Source: Hydractinia symbiolongicarpus | Lineage: Eukaryota > Cnidaria > Hydrozoa > Anthoathecata > Hydractiniidae | Direction: 5' to 3' | Length of the DNA: 64,000 nucleotides | Assembly: GCF_029227915.1 (NCBI RefSeq) | Contig: NC_079883.1 | Location: forward strand, 18,600,001 to 18,664,000 | Part shown: in pieces, positions 1 through 15,164 of the stretch | Numbering within the stretch: the stretch's first letter is position 1 | How the letters are laid out: each line of letters begins with the position of its first letter | The notes under the pieces: model-generated | Told to the model about the DNA's origin: nothing | The model's database searches: none | What the model saw: only the letters and a program-made list of their open reading frames with translations | Made by a program: the position numbers and the translations under genes

Positions 1-1649
1 GCAGGCACGTGCAACCACGTGATATATGTGTAAGGCCTTTATTAGGCTGTAAGAGGCGATATTACAGTCGTTAGACGCATGTACCCGTAGTTAACGGTGT
101 TATAACGCCATGGCGCAATAGAAAACAACTTGGGACATCGTAGTCCGTTGAGAGTACATGGACTAGTCCGATCGTAACCTGCGCAGGCACGTGGAACAAC
201 GTGATTTATGTATACGAACTTTATTAGGCAGCAAAAGGCCATATTACAGCCTTTAGGGGCCTGTACACGTGGTTGACGGTGTTGTAAAGCCGTGGCGCTA
301 TGGAAAACAACTTGGGACATCGTAGTCCATTGAGAGTGGAAGGGTTAGACCAATGAGAACCTGCCCAGGCACTTGCAACCACGTGATGTACGTGTAAGGC
401 CTTTATTAGGCTGTAAGAGGCGATATTACAGTCGTTAGACGCATGTACCCGTAGTTAACGGTGTTATAACGCCATGGCGCAATGGAAAACAACTTGGGAC
501 ATCGTAGTCCGTTGAGAGTACATGGACTAGTCCGATCGTAACCTGCGCAGGCACGTGGAACAACGTGATTTATGTATACGGACTTTATTAGGCAGCAAAA
601 GGCCATATTAGAGCCTTTAGGGGCCTGTACACGTGGTTGACGGTGTTATAAAGCTTTTGCGCAATTGCAAACAACTTGGGACGTCGTAGTCCATTGAGAG
701 TGGAAGGATAAGACAAATGATAACCTACGCAGGCACGTGCAACCACGTGATATATGTGTAAGGCCTTTATTAGGCTGTAAGAGGCGATATTACAGTCGTT
801 AGACGCATGTACCCGTAGTTAACGGTGTTATAACGCCATGGCGCAATAGAAAACAACTTGGGACATCGTAGTCCGTTGAGAGTACATGGACTAGTCCGAT
901 CGTAACCTGCGCAGGCACGTGGAACAACGTGATTTATGTATACGAACTTTATTAGGCAGCAAAAGGCCATATTACAGCCTTTAGGGGCCTGTACACGTGG
1001 TTGACGGTGTTGTAAAGCCGTGGCGCTATGGAAAACAACTTGGGACATCGTAGTCCATTGAGAGTGGAAGGATAAGACAAATGATAACCTACGCAGGCAC
1101 GTGCAACTACGTGATATATGTGTAAGGCCTTTATTAGGCTGTAAGAGGCGATATTACAGTCGTTAGACGCATGTACCCGTAGTTAACGGTGTTATAACGC
1201 CATGGCGCAATGGAAAACAACTTGGGACATCGTAGTCCGTTGAGAGTACATGGACTAGTCCGATCGTAACCTGCGCAGGCACGTGGAACAACGTGATTTA
1301 TGTATACGGACTTTATTAGGCAGCAAAAGGCCATATTACAGCCTTTAGGGGCCTGTACACGTGGTTGACGGTGTTGTAAAGCCGTGGCGCTATGGAAAAC
1401 AACTTGGGACATCGTAGTCCATTGAGAGTGGAAGGGTTAGACCAATGAGAACCTGCCCAGGCACTTGCAACCACGTGATGTACGTGTAAGGCCTTTATTA
1501 GGCTGTAAGAGGCGATATTACAGTCGTTAGACGCATGTACCCGTAGTTAACGGTGTTATAACACCATGGCGCAATGGAAAACAACTTGGGACATCGTAGT
1601 CCGTTGAGAGTACATGGACTAGTCCGATCGTAACCTGCGCAGGCACGTG

Positions 1650-4600
1650 GAACAACGTGATTTATGTATACGGACTTTATTAGGCCGCAAAAGGCCATAT
1701 TACAGCCTTTAGGGGCCTGTACACGTGTTTGACGGTGTTGTAAAGCCGTGGCGCTATGGAAAACAACTTGGGACGTCGTAGTCCTTTGAGAGTGGAAGGA
1801 TAAGACCAATGATAACCTACGCAGGCACGTGCAACCACGTGATATATGTGTAAGGCCTTTATTAGGCTGTAAGAGGCGATATTACAGTCGTTAGACGCAT
1901 GTACCCGTAGTTAACGGTGTTATAACGCCATGGCGCAATGGAAAACAACTTGGGACATCGTAGTCCGTTGAGAGTACATGGACTAGTCCGATCGTAACCT
2001 GCGCAGGCACGTGGAACAACGTGATTTATGTATACGGACTTTATTAGGCAGCAAAAGGCCATATTACAGCCTTTAGGGGCCTGTACACGTGGTTGACGGT
2101 GTTATAAAGCTGTTGCGCAATTGCAAACAACTTGGGACGTCGTAGTCGATTGAGCGTGGAAGGATAAGATCAATGATAACCTGCGCAGGAACGTGCAACC
2201 ACGTGAAATACGTGTAAAGCTTTTATTAGGGTACAAGAGGCTATATTACAGACCTTAGGGGCCTGTACACGTGGCTGACGCTGTTATAAAGCCATGACGC
2301 AATGGAAAACCACTTGGGACGTCGTAGTCCATTGAGAGTGGAAGGATTAGACCAATAAAAACCTGCGCAGGCAAGTGGAAAAACGCGAATTGGGTGTACG
2401 GCCTTTGTTAGGCTGCAAAAGGCCATGCTATAGCCTTTAAAGGCCTGTACAAGTGGCTGACTGTGTTATAAAGCCGTGGCGCAATGGAAAACCACTTGGG
2501 ACGTCGTAGTCTATTGAGACTACATGGACTAGTCCGATCGTAACTTGCGCAGGCACGTGGATCTACGTGATTCATGTGTACGGCCTCTATTAGGCAGCAA
2601 AAGGCCATGCTATAGATTTTAGAGGCCTGTACACGTGGCTGACTGTGTTATAAAGCCGTGTCGCAATGGAAAACCCCTTGGGACGTCGTAGTCCATTGAG
2701 AGTGGAAGGATTACACCAATGCTAACCTGTGCAGGCACGTGCAACCACGTGATTTATGTATACGGACTTTATTAGGCCGCAAAAGGCCATATTACAGCCT
2801 TTAGGGGCCTGTACACGTGGTTGACGGTGTTGTAAAGCCGGGGCGCTATGGAAAACAACTTGGGACATCGTAGTCCATGGAGAGTGGAAGGGTTAGACCA
2901 ATGAGAACCTGCCCAGGCACTTGCAACCACGTGATGTACGTGTAAGGCCTTTATTAGGCTGTAAGAGGCGATATTACAGTCGTTAGACGCATGTACCCGT
3001 AGTTAACGGTGTTATAACGCCATGGCGCAATGGAAAACAACTTGGGACATCGTAGTCCGTTGAGAGTACATGGACTAGTCCGATCGTAACCTGCGCAGGC
3101 ACGTGGAACAACGTGATTTATGTATACGGACTTTATTAGGCAGCAAAAGGCCATATTACAGCCTTTAGGGGCCTGTACACGTGGTTGACGGTGTTATAAA
3201 GCCGTGGCGCTATGGAAAACAACTTGGGACATCATAGTCCATTGAGAGTGGAAGGATTAAACCAATGAGAACCTGCCCAGGCACTTGCAACCACGTGATG
3301 TACGTGTAAGGCCTTTATTAGGGTACAAGAAGCTATATTACAGCACTTTGGGGCCTGTGCGCGTGGCTGACGCTGTTATAACGCCATGGCGCAATCGAAA
3401 ACGGCTTGTGACGTCGTAGTCCATTGAGAGTGGAAGGATTAGACCTATGGTAACCTGCGCAGGCACGTGGAACAACGTGATTTATGTATACGGACTTTAT
3501 TAGGCCGCAAAAGGCCATATTACAGCCTTTAGGGGCCTGTACACGTGTTTGACGGTGTTGTAAAGCCGTGGCGCTATGGAAAACAACTTGGGACGTCGTA
3601 GTCCTTTGAGAGTGGAAGGATAAGACCAATGATAACCTACGCAGGCACGTGCAACCACGTGATATATGTGTAAGGCCTTTATTAGGCTGTAAGAGGCGAT
3701 ATTACAGTCGTTAGACGCATGTACCCGTAGTTAACGGTGTTATAACGCCATGGCGCAATGGAAAACAACTTGGGACATCGTAGTCCGTTGAGAGTACATG
3801 GACTAGTCCGATCGTAACCTGCGCAGGCACGTGGAACAACGTGATTTATGTATACGGACTTTATTAGGCAGCAAAAGGCCATATTACAGCCTTTAGGGGC
3901 CTGTACACGTGGTTGACGGTATTATAAAGCTGTTGCGCAATTGCAAACAACTTGGGACGTCGTAGTCGATTGAGCGTGAAAGGATAAGATCAATGATAAC
4001 CTGCGCAGGAACGTGCAACCACGTGAAATACGTGTAAAGCTTTTATTAGGGTACAAGAGGCTATATTACAGACCTTAGGGGCCTGTACACGTGGCTGACG
4101 CTGTTATAAAGCCATGACGCAATGGAAAACCACTTGGGACGTCGTAGTCCATTGAGAGTGGAAGGATTAGACCAATAAAAACCTGCGCAGGCAAGTGGAA
4201 AAACGCGAATTGGGTGTACGGCCTTTGTTAGGCTGCAAAAGGCCATGCTATAGACTTTAGAGGCCTGTACAAGTGGCTGACTGTGTTATAAAGCCGTGGC
4301 GCAATGGAAAACCACTTGGGACGTCGTAGTCTATTGAGACTACATGGACTAGTCCGATCGTAACTTGCGCAGGCACGTGGATCTACGTGATTCATGTGTA
4401 CGGCCTCCATTAGGCAGCAAAAGGCCATGCTATAGACTTTAGAGGCCTGTACACGTGGCTGACTGTGTTATAAAGCCGTGTCGCAATGGAAAACCCCTTG
4501 GGACGTCGTAGTCCATTGAGAGTGGAAGGATTACACCAATGCTAACCTGTGCAGGCACGTGCAACCACGTGATTTATGTATACGGACTTTATTAGGCCGC

Positions 4601-5020
4601 AAAAGGCCATATTACAGCCTTTAGGGGCCTGTACACGTGGTTGACGGTGTTGTAAAGCCGGGGCGCTATGGAAAACAACTTGGGACATCGTAGTCCATTG
4701 AGAGTGGAAGGGTTAGACCAATGAGAACCTGCCCAGGCACTTGCAACCACGTGATGTACGTGTAAGGCCTTTATTAGGCTGTAAGAGGCGATATTACAGT
4801 CGTTAGACGCATGTACCCGTAGTTAACGGTGTTATAACGCCATGGCGCAATGGAAAACAACTTGGGACATCGTAGTCCGTTGAGAGTACATGGACTAGTC
4901 CGATCGTAACCTGCGCAGGCACGTGGAACAACGTGATTTATGTATACGGACTTTATTAGGCAGCAAAAGGCCATATTACAGCCTTTAGGGGCCTGTACAC
5001 GTGGTTGACGGTGTTATAAA
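1650..5020. repeat. Satellite higher-order repeat, 1820-bp period
   Basis: The segment about 1650-3200 recurs at about 3470-5020, an offset of 1820 bp or 10 monomers. Marker variants, such as the GGTACAAGAGGC monomers and the CTATAGACTTTAGAGG monomers, keep their order. Block edges are approximate because they were read by eye. Confidence 0.8.
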
Positions 5021-5152
5021 GCTGTTGCGCAATTGCAAACAACTTGGGACGTCGTAGTCGATTGAGCGTGGAAGGATAAGATCAATGATAACCTGCGCAG
5101 GAACGTGCAACCACGTGAAATACGTGTAAGGCTTTTATTAGGGTACAAGAGG

Positions 5153-7340
5153 CTATATTACAGACCTTAGGGGCCTGTACACGTGGCTGACGCTGTTATA
5201 AAGCCATGACGCAATGAAAAACCACTTGGGACGTCGTAGTCCATTGAGAGTGGAAGGATTAGACGAATAGAAACCTGCGCAGGCACGTGGAACAACGCAA
5301 ATTAGGTGTACGGCCTTTATTAGGCCGCAAAAGATCATATTACAGCCTTTAGAGACCTGTACACGTGGTTGACGGTGTTATAAAGCTGTGGCGCAATTGT
5401 AAACAACATGGGACGTCGTAGTCTATTGAGACTACATGGGCTAGTCCGATCGTAACTTGCGCAGGCACGTGGATCTACGTGATTCATGTGTACGGCCTCT
5501 ATTAGGCAGCAAAAAGCCATGCTATAGACTTTAGAGGCCTGTACACGTGGCTGACTGTGTTATAAAGCCGTGTCGCAATGGAAAACCACTTAGGGACGTC
5601 GTAGTCCATTGAGAGTGGAAGGATTACACCAATGCTGACCTGTGCAGGCACATGCAACCACGTGATGTACGTGTAAGGCATTTATTAGGCTGCATGAGGC
5701 CATTTTGCAATCGTTAGACGCATGTACCCGTAGTTAACGGTGTTATAACGCCATGACACAATGGAAAACAACTTGGGACATCGTAGTCCTTGAGAGTACA
5801 TGGACTAGTCCGATCGTAACTTGCGCAGGCACGTGGAACAACGTGATTTATGTATACGGACTTTATTAGGCAGCAAAAGGCCATATTACAGCCTTTAGGG
5901 GCCTGTACACGTGGTTGCCGGTGTTATAAAGCTGTTGCGCAATTGCAAACAACTTGGGACGTCGTAGTCGATTGAGCGTGGAAGGATAAGATCAATGATA
6001 ACCTGCGCAGGAACGTGCAACCACGTGAAATACGTGTAAGGCTTTTATTAGGGTACAAGAGGCTATATTACAGACCTTAGGGGCCTGTACACGTGGCTGA
6101 CGCTGTTATAAAGCCATGACGCAATGAAAAACCACTTGGGACGTCGTAGTCCATTGAGAGTGGAAGGATTAGACGAATAGAAACCTGCGCAGGCACGTGG
6201 AACAACGCAAATTAGGTGTACGGCCTTTATTAGGCCGCAAAAGATCATATTACAGCCTTTAGAGACCTGTACACGTGGTTGACGGTGTTATAAAGCTGTG
6301 GCGCAATTGTAAACAACATGGGACGTCGTAGTCTATTGAGACTACATGGGCTAGTCCGATCGTAACTTGCGCAGGCACGTGGATCTACGTGATTCATGTG
6401 TACGGCCTCTATTAGGCAGCAAAAAGCCATGCTATAGACTTTAGAGGCCTGTACACGTGGCTGACTGTGTTATAAAGCCGTGTCGCAATGGAAAACCACT
6501 TAGGGACGTCGTAGTCCATTGAGAGTGGAAGGATTACACCAATGCTGACCTGTGCAGGCACATGCAACCACGTGATGTACGTGTAAGGCATTTATTAGGC
6601 TGCATGAGGCCATTTTGCAATCGTTAGACGCATGTACCCGTAGTTAACGGTGTTATAACGCCATGACACAATGGAAAACAACTTGGGACATCGTAGTCCG
6701 TTGAGAGTACATGGACTAGTCCGATCGTAACTTGCGCAGGCACGTGGAACAACGTGATTTATGTATACGGACTTTATTAGGCAGCAAAAGGCCATATTAC
6801 AGCCTTTAGGGGCCTGTACACGTGGTTGCCGGTGTTATAAAGCTGTTGCGCAATTGCAAACAACTTGGGACGTCGTAGTCGATTGAGCGTGGAAGGATAA
6901 GATCAATGATAACCTGCGCAGGAACGTGCAACCACGTGAAATACGTGTAAGGCTTTTATTATGGTACAAGAGGCTATATTACAGACCTTAGGGGCCTGTA
7001 CACGTGGCTGACGCTGTTATAAAGCCATGACGCAATGAAAAACCACATGGGACGTCGTAGTCCATTGAGAGTGGAAGGATTAGACGAATAGAAACCTGCG
7101 CAGGCACGTGGAACAACGCAAATTAGGTGTACGGCCTTTATTAGGCCGCAAAAGATCATATTACAGCCTTTAGAGACCTGTACACGAGGTTGACGGTGTT
7201 ATAAAGCTGTGGCGCAATTGTAAAAAACTTGGGACGTCGTAGTCTATTGAGACTACATGGGCTAGTCCGATCGTAACTTGCGCAGGCACGTGGATCTACG
7301 TGATTCATGTGTACGGCCTCTATTAGGCAGCAAAAGGCCA
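5153..7340. repeat. Satellite higher-order repeat, 910-bp period
   Basis: A five-monomer unit starting near 5153 is repeated at about 6063 and again at about 6974. The last interval is 911 bp because of a single-base indel. The copies are nearly identical, for example in the GAAAAACCACTTGGGACG and AGATCATATTACAG variants. Confidence 0.8.
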
Positions 7341-7499
7341 TGCTATAGACTTTAGAGGCCTGTACACGTGGCTGACTGTGTTATAAAGCCGTGTCGCAAT
7401 GGAAAACCACTTAGGGACGTCGTAGTCCATTGAGAGTGGAAGGATTACACCAATGCTGACCTGTGCAGGCACATGCAACCACGTGATGTACGTGTAAGG

Positions 7500-10400
7500 C
7501 ATTTATTAGGCTGCATGAGGCCATTTTGCAATCGTTAGACGCATGTACTCGTAGTTAACGGTGTTATAACGCCATGGCGCAATGGAAAACGACTTGGGAC
7601 GTCGTAGTCCATTGAGAGTGGAAGGATTAGACCAATGGTAACCTGCGCAGGCACGTGAAACAACGTGATTTATGTATACCGACTTTATTAAGCCGCAAAA
7701 GGCCATATTACAGCCTTTAGGGGCCTGTACACGTGGTTGACGGTGTTGTAAAGCCGTGGCGCTATGGAAAACAACTTGGGACGTCGTAGTCCTTTGAGAT
7801 TGGAAGGATAAGACCAATGATATCCTGCGCAGGCACTTGCAACCACGTGATATATGTGTAAGGCCTTTATTAGGCTGCAAGAGGCGATATTACAGTCGTT
7901 AGACGCATGTACCCGTAGTTAACGGTGTTATAACGCCATGGCGCAATGGAAAACAACTTGGGACGTCGTAGTCCATTAAGAGTACATGGACTAGTCCGAT
8001 AGTAACTTGCGCAGGCACGTGGATCTACGTGATTCATGTGTACGGCCTCTATTAGGCAGCAAAAGGCCATGCTATAGACTTTAGAGGCCTGTACACGTGA
8101 CTGACTGTGTTATAAAGCCGTGTCGCAATGGAAAACGACTTGGGACGTCGTAGTCCATTGAGAGTGGAAGGATTAGACCAATGGTAACATGCGCAGGCAC
8201 GTGAAACAACGTGATTTATGTATACCGACTTTATTAAGCCGCAAAAGGCCATATTACAGCCTTTAGGGGCCTGTACACGTGGTTGACGGTGTTGTAAAGC
8301 CGTGGCGCTATGGAAAACAACTTGGGACGTCGTAGTCCTTTGAGATTGGAAGGATAAGACCAATGATATCCTGCGCAGGCACTTGCAACCACGTGATATA
8401 TGTGTAAGGCCTTTATTAGGCTGCAAGAGGCGATATTACAGTCGTTAGACGCATGTACCCGTAGTTAACGGTGTTATAACGCCATGGCGCAATGGAAAAC
8501 AACTTGGGACGTCGTAGTCCATTAAGAGTACATGGACTAGTCCGATCGTAACTTGCGCAGGCACGTGGATCTACGTGATTCATGTGTACGGCCTCTATTA
8601 GGCAGCAAAAGGCCATGCTATAGACTTTAGAGGCCTGTACGCGTGACTGACTGTGTTATAAAGCCGTGTCGCAATGGAAAACAACTTAAGACGTCGTAGT
8701 CCATTGAGAGTGGAAGGATAAGACCAATGCTAACCGGCGCAGGCACGTGGAACAACGCAAATTTTGTGTACGGCCTTTATTAGGCCGCAAAAGGTCATAT
8801 TACAGCCTTTGGAGACCTGTACACGTGGTTGACGGTGATATAAAGCTGTGGCGCAATTGCAAACAACTTGGGACGTCGTAGTCTATTGAGACTACATGGA
8901 CTAGTCCGATCGTAACTTGCGCAGGCACGTGGATCTACGTGATTCATGTGTACGGCCTCTATTAGGCAGCAAAAGGCCATGCTATAGACTTAAAAGGCCT
9001 GTACACGTGGCTGATTGTGTTATAAAGCCGTGTCGCAATGGAAAACCTCTTGGGACGTCGTAGTCCATTGAGAGTGGAAGGATTACACCAATGCTGACCT
9101 GTGCAGGCACGTGCAACCACGTGATATACGTGTAAGGCATTTATTAGGCTGCATGAGGCCATTTTGCAATCGTTAGACGCATGTACTCGTAGTTAACGGT
9201 GTTATAACGCCATGGCGCAATGGAAAACGACTTGGGACGTCGTAGTCCATTGAGAGTGGAAGGATTAGACCAATGGTAACCTGCGCAGGCACGTGAAACA
9301 ACGTGATTTATGTATACCGACTTTATTAAGCCGCAAAAGGCCATATTACAGCCTTTAGGGGCCTGTACACGTGGTTGACGGTGTTGTAAAGCCGTGGCGC
9401 TATGGAAAACAACTTGGGACGTCGTAGTCCTTTGAGATTGGAAGGATAAGACCAATGATATCCTGCGCAGGCACTTGCAACCACGTGATATATGTGTAAG
9501 GCCTTTATTAGGCTGCAAGAGGCGATATTACAGTCGTTAGACGCATGTACCCGTAGTTAACGGTGTTATAACGCCATGGCGCAATGGAAAACAACTTGGG
9601 ACGTCGTAGTCCATTAAGAGTACATGGACTAGTCCGATAGTAACTTGCGCAGGCACGTGGATCTACGTGATTCATGTGTACGGCCTCTATTAGGCAGCAA
9701 AAGGCCATGCTATAGACTTTAGAGGCCTGTACACGTGACTGACTGTGTTATAAAGCCGTGTCGCAATGGAAAACGACTTGGGACGTCGTAGTCCATTGAG
9801 AGTGGAAGGATTAGACCAATGGTAACATGCGCAGGCACGTGAAACAACGTGATTTATGTATACCGACTTTATTAAGCCGCAAAAGGCCATATTACAGCCT
9901 TTAGGGGCCTGTACACGTGGTTGACGGTGTTGTAAAGCCGTGGCGCTATGGAAAACAACTTGGGACGTCGTAGTCCTTTGAGATTGGAAGGATAAGACCA
10001 ATGATATCCTGCGCAGGCACTTGCAACCACGTGATATATGTGTAAGGCCTTTATTAGGCTGCAAGAGGCGATATTACAGTCGTTAGACGCATGTACCCGT
10101 AGTTAACGGTGTTATAACGCCATGGCGCAATGGAAAACAACTTGGGACGTCGTAGTCCATTAAGAGTACATGGACTAGTCCGATCGTAACTTGCGCAGGC
10201 ACGTGGATCTACGTGATTCATGTGTACGGCCTCTATTAGGCAGCAAAAGGCCATGCTATAGACTTTAGAGGCCTGTACGCGTGACTGACTGTGTTATAAA
10301 GCCGTGTCGCAATGGAAAACAACTTAAGACGTCGTAGTCCATTGAGAGTGGAAGGATAAGACCAATGCTAACCGGCGCAGGCACGTGGAACAACGCAAAT

Positions 10401-10775
10401 TTTGTGTACGGCCTTTATTAGGCCGCAAAAGGTCATATTACAGCCTTTGGAGACCTGTACACGTGGTTGACGGTGATATAAAGCTGTGGCGCAATTGCAA
10501 ACAACTTGGGACGTCGTAGTCTATTGAGACTACATGGACTAGTCCGATCGTAACTTGCGCAGGCACGTGGATCTACGTGATTCATGTGTACGGCCTCTAT
10601 TAGGCAGCAAAAGGCCATGCTATAGACTTAAAAGGCCTGTACACGTGGCTGATTGTGTTATAAAGCCGTGTCGCAATGGAAAACCTCTTGGGACGTCGTA
10701 GTCCATTGAGAGTGGAAGGATTACACCAATGCTGACCTGTGCAGGCACGTGCAACCACGTGATATACGTGTAAGG
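7500..10775. repeat. Satellite higher-order repeat, 1638-bp period
   Basis: A nine-monomer block at about 7500-9140 is repeated at about 9141-10775 with an exact 1638-bp offset at every marker checked. Examples are the TAAGCCGCAAAAGG, CTTAAGACGTCG and GACTTAAAAGGCC variants. This indicates recent tandem duplication. Confidence 0.85.
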
Positions 10776-10949
10776 CCTTTATTAGGCTGCAAGAGGCCAT
10801 ATTGCAAACGTTAGACGCATGTACTCGTAGTTAACGGTGTTATAACGCCATGGCGCAATGGTAAACGACTTGGGACGTCGTAGTTTATTGAGAGTGGAAG
10901 GATTAGACCAATGGTAACCTGCGCAGGCACGTGGAAAAACGTGATTTAT

Positions 10950-13900
10950 GTATACGGACTTTATTAGGGCGCAAAAGGCCATATTACAGCCTTTAGGGGC
11001 CTGTACACGTGGTTGACGGTGTTGTAAAGCCGTAGCTCTATGGAAAACAACTTGGAACATCGTAGTCCATTGAGAGTGGAAGGATAAGACAAATGATAAC
11101 CTGCGCAGGCACGTGCAACCACGTGATATACGTGGAAGGCCTTTATTAGGCTACAAGAGGCTATATTACAGACCTTAGGGGCCTGTACACGTGGTTGACG
11201 CTGTTATAAAGCCATGGCGCAATAGAAAACCACTTGGGACGTCGTAGTCCATTGAGAGTGGAAGGATTAGACCAATGGTAATCTACGCAGGCACGTGCAA
11301 CCACTTGATATACGTGTAAGGTATTTATTAGGCTGCAAGAGGCCATATTACAGTCGTTAGACGCATGTACTCGTAGTTAACGGTGTTATAACGCCATGGC
11401 GCAACGGCAAACGACTTGGGACGTCGTAGTCCATTGAGAGGGGAAGGATTAGAACAATGGTAACCTGCGTAGGAACGTGCAACCACGTGATATACGTGTA
11501 AGGCCTTTATTAGGGTACAAGAGACTATATTACAGCCGTTATGGGACTGTGCGCGTGGCTGACGCTGTTATAAAGCCATGGCGCAATGGAAAACAACTTG
11601 GGACGTCGTAGTTGATTGAGAGTGGAAGGATAAGACCAATGGTAACCTGCGCAGGCACGTGGAACAACGTGATTTATGTATACGGACTTTATTAGGGCGC
11701 AAAAGGCCATATTACAGCCTTTAGGGGCCTGTACACGTGGTTGACGGTCTTATAACGCCGTGGCGCTTTGGAAAACAACTTGGCACGTCGTAGTCCATTG
11801 AGAGTGGAAGGATAAGACCAATGATAACCCGCGCAGGCACGTGCAACCACGTGATATACGTGTAAGGCCTTTATTAGGGTACAAGAGGCCATATTACAGT
11901 CGTTAGACGCATGTACTTGTAGTTAACGGTGTTATAACGCCATGGCGCAATGGAAAGCGACTTGTGACGTCGTAGTCCATTGAGAGTGGAAGGATTAGAC
12001 CAATGGTAACCTGCGCAGGCACGTGGAACAACGTGATTTATGTATACGGACTTTATTAGGCCGCAAAAGGCCATATTACAGCCTTTAGGGGCCTGTACAC
12101 GTGTTTGACGGTGTTGTAAAGCCGTGGCGCTATAGCAAACAACTTGGGACGTCGTAGTCCTTTGAGAGTGGAAGGATAAGACCAATGATAACCTACGCAG
12201 GCACGTACAACCACGTGATATATGTGTAAGGCCTTTATTAGGCTGTAAGAGGCGATATTACAGTCGTTAGACGCATGTACCCGTAGTTAACGGTGTTATA
12301 ACGCCATGGCGCAATGGAAAACAACTTGGGACATCGTAGTCCATTGAGAGTACATGGACTAGTCCGATCGTAACCTGCGCAGGCACGTGGAACAACGTGA
12401 TTTATGTATACGGACTTTATTAGGCAGCAAAAGGCCATATTACAGCCTTTAGGGGCCTGTACACGTGGTTGACGGTGTGATAAAGCTGTTGCGCAATTGC
12501 AAACAACTTGGGACGTCGTAGTCGATTGAACGTGGAAGGATAAGATCAATGATAACCTGCGCAGGAACGTGCAACCACGTGAAATACGTGTAAGGCCTTT
12601 ATTAGGGTACAAGAGGCTATATTACAGACCTTAGGGGCCTGTACACGTGGCTGACTGTGTTATAAAGCCGTGGCGCAATGGAAAACCACTTGGGACGTCG
12701 TAGTCTATTGAGACTACATGGACTAGTCCGATCGTAAATTGCGCAGGCACGTGGATCTACGTGATTCATGTGTACGGCCTCTATTAGGCAGCAAAAGGCC
12801 ATGCTATAGACTTTAGAGGCCTGTACACGTGGCTGACTGTGTTATAAAGCCGTGTTGCAATGGAAAACTCCTGGGGACGTCGTAGTCCATTGAGAGTGGA
12901 AGGATTACACCAATGCTAACCTGTGCAGGCACGTGCAACCACGTGATTTATGTATACGGACTTTATTAGGCCGCAAAAGGCCATATTACAGCCTTTAGGG
13001 GCCTGTACACGTGGTTGACGGTGTTGTAAAGCCGTAGCTCTATGGAAAACAACTTGGAACATCGTAGTCCATTGAGAGTGGAAGGATAAGACAAATGATA
13101 ACCTGCGCAGGCACGTGCAACCACGTGATATACGTGGAAGGCCTTTATTAGGCTACAAGAGGCTATATTACAGACCTTAGGGGCCTGTACACGTGGTTGA
13201 CGCTGTTATAAAGCCATGGCGCAATAGAAAACCACTTGGGACGTCGTAGTCCATTGAGAGTGGAAGGATTAGACCAATGGTAATCTACGCAGGCACGTGC
13301 AACCACTTGATATACGTGTAAGGTATTTATTAGGCTGCAAGAGGCCATATTACAGTCGTTAGACGCATGTACTCGTAGTTAACGGTGTTATAACGCCATG
13401 GCGCAACGGCAAACGACTTGGGACGTCGTAGTCCATTGAGAGGGGAAGGATTAGAACAATGGTAACCTGCGTAGGAACGTGCAACCACGTGATATACGTG
13501 TAAGGCCTTTATTAGGGTACAAGAGACTATATTACAGCCGTTATGGGACTGTGCGCGTGGCTGACGCTGTTATAAAGCCATGGCGCAATGGAAAACAACT
13601 TGGGACGTCGTAGTTGATTGAGAGTGGAAGGATAAGACCAATGGTAACCTGCGCAGGCACGTGGAACAACGTGATTTATGTATACGGACTTTATTAGGGC
13701 GCAAAAGGCCATATTACAGCCTTTAGGGGCCTGTACACGTGGTTGACGGTCTTATAACGCCGTGGCGCTTTGGAAAACAACTTGGCACGTCGTAGTCCAT
13801 TGAGAGTGGAAGGATAAGACCAATGATAACCCGCGCAGGCACGTGCAACCACGTGATATACGTGTAAGGCCTTTATTAGGGTACAAGAGGCCATATTACA

Positions 13901-14953
13901 GTCGTTAGACGCATGTACTTGTAGTTAACGGTGTTATAACGCCATGGCGCAATGGAAAGCGACTTGTGACGTCGTAGTCCATTGAGAGTGGAAGGATTAG
14001 ACCAATGGTAACCTGCGCAGGCACGTGGAACAACGTGATTTATGTATACGGACTTTATTAGGCCGCAAAAGGCCATATTACAGCCTTTAGGGGCCTGTAC
14101 ACGTGTTTGACGGTGTTGTAAAGCCGTGGCGCTATAGCAAACAACTTGGGACGTCGTAGTCCTTTGAGAGTGGAAGGATAAGACCAATGATAACCTACGC
14201 AGGCACGTACAACCACGTGATATATGTGTAAGGCCTTTATTAGGCTGTAAGAGGCGATATTACAGTCGTTAGACGCATGTACCCGTAGTTAACGGTGTTA
14301 TAACGCCATGGCGCAATGGAAAACAACTTGGGACATCGTAGTCCATTGAGAGTACATGGACTAGTCCGATCGTAACCTGCGCAGGCACGTGGAACAACGT
14401 GATTTATGTATACGGACTTTATTAGGCAGCAAAAGGCCATATTACAGCCTTTAGGGGCCTGTACACGTGGTTGACGGTGTGATAAAGCTGTTGCGCAATT
14501 GCAAACAACTTGGGACGTCGTAGTCGATTGAACGTGGAAGGATAAGATCAATGATAACCTGCGCAGGAACGTGCAACCACGTGAAATACGTGTAAGGCCT
14601 TTATTAGGGTACAAGAGGCTATATTACAGACCTTAGGGGCCTGTACACGTGGCTGACTGTGTTATAAAGCCGTGGCGCAATGGAAAACCACTTGGGACGT
14701 CGTAGTCTATTGAGACTACATGGACTAGTCCGATCGTAAATTGCGCAGGCACGTGGATCTACGTGATTCATGTGTACGGCCTCTATTAGGCAGCAAAAGG
14801 CCATGCTATAGACTTTAGAGGCCTGTACACGTGGCTGACTGTGTTATAAAGCCGTGTTGCAATGGAAAACTCCTGGGGACGTCGTAGTCCATTGAGAGTG
14901 GAAGGATTACACCAATGCTAACCTGTGCAGGCACGTGCAACCACGTGATTTAT
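10950..14953. repeat. Satellite higher-order repeat, 2002-bp period
   Basis: An 11-monomer block from about 10950 is repeated from about 12952 with an exact 2002-bp offset. The rare variants GCCGTAGCTCTATGG, CAACGGCAAACGAC and CTATAGCAAACAAC are shared at matching positions. Confidence 0.85.
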
Positions 14954-15164
14954 GTATACGGACTTTATTAGGCCGCAAAAGGCCATATTACAGCCTTTAG
15001 GGGCCTGTACACGTGGTTGACGGTGTTGTAAAGCCGTGGCGCTATGGAAAACAACTTGGGACATCATAGTCTATTGAGAGTGGAAGGATTAAACCAATGA
15101 GAACCTGCCCAGGCACTTGCAACCACGTGATGTACGTGTAAGGCCTTTATTAGGGTAGAAGAAA

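Noticed and set aside
470-545. Pol III promoter (A box TGGCGCAATGG with a B-box-like GATCGTAAC) in satellite monomers
   Set aside because: The A-box match is fair, but the B-box candidate lacks the invariant A, occurs only in one monomer class, and no T-run terminator follows. Too weak to annotate.
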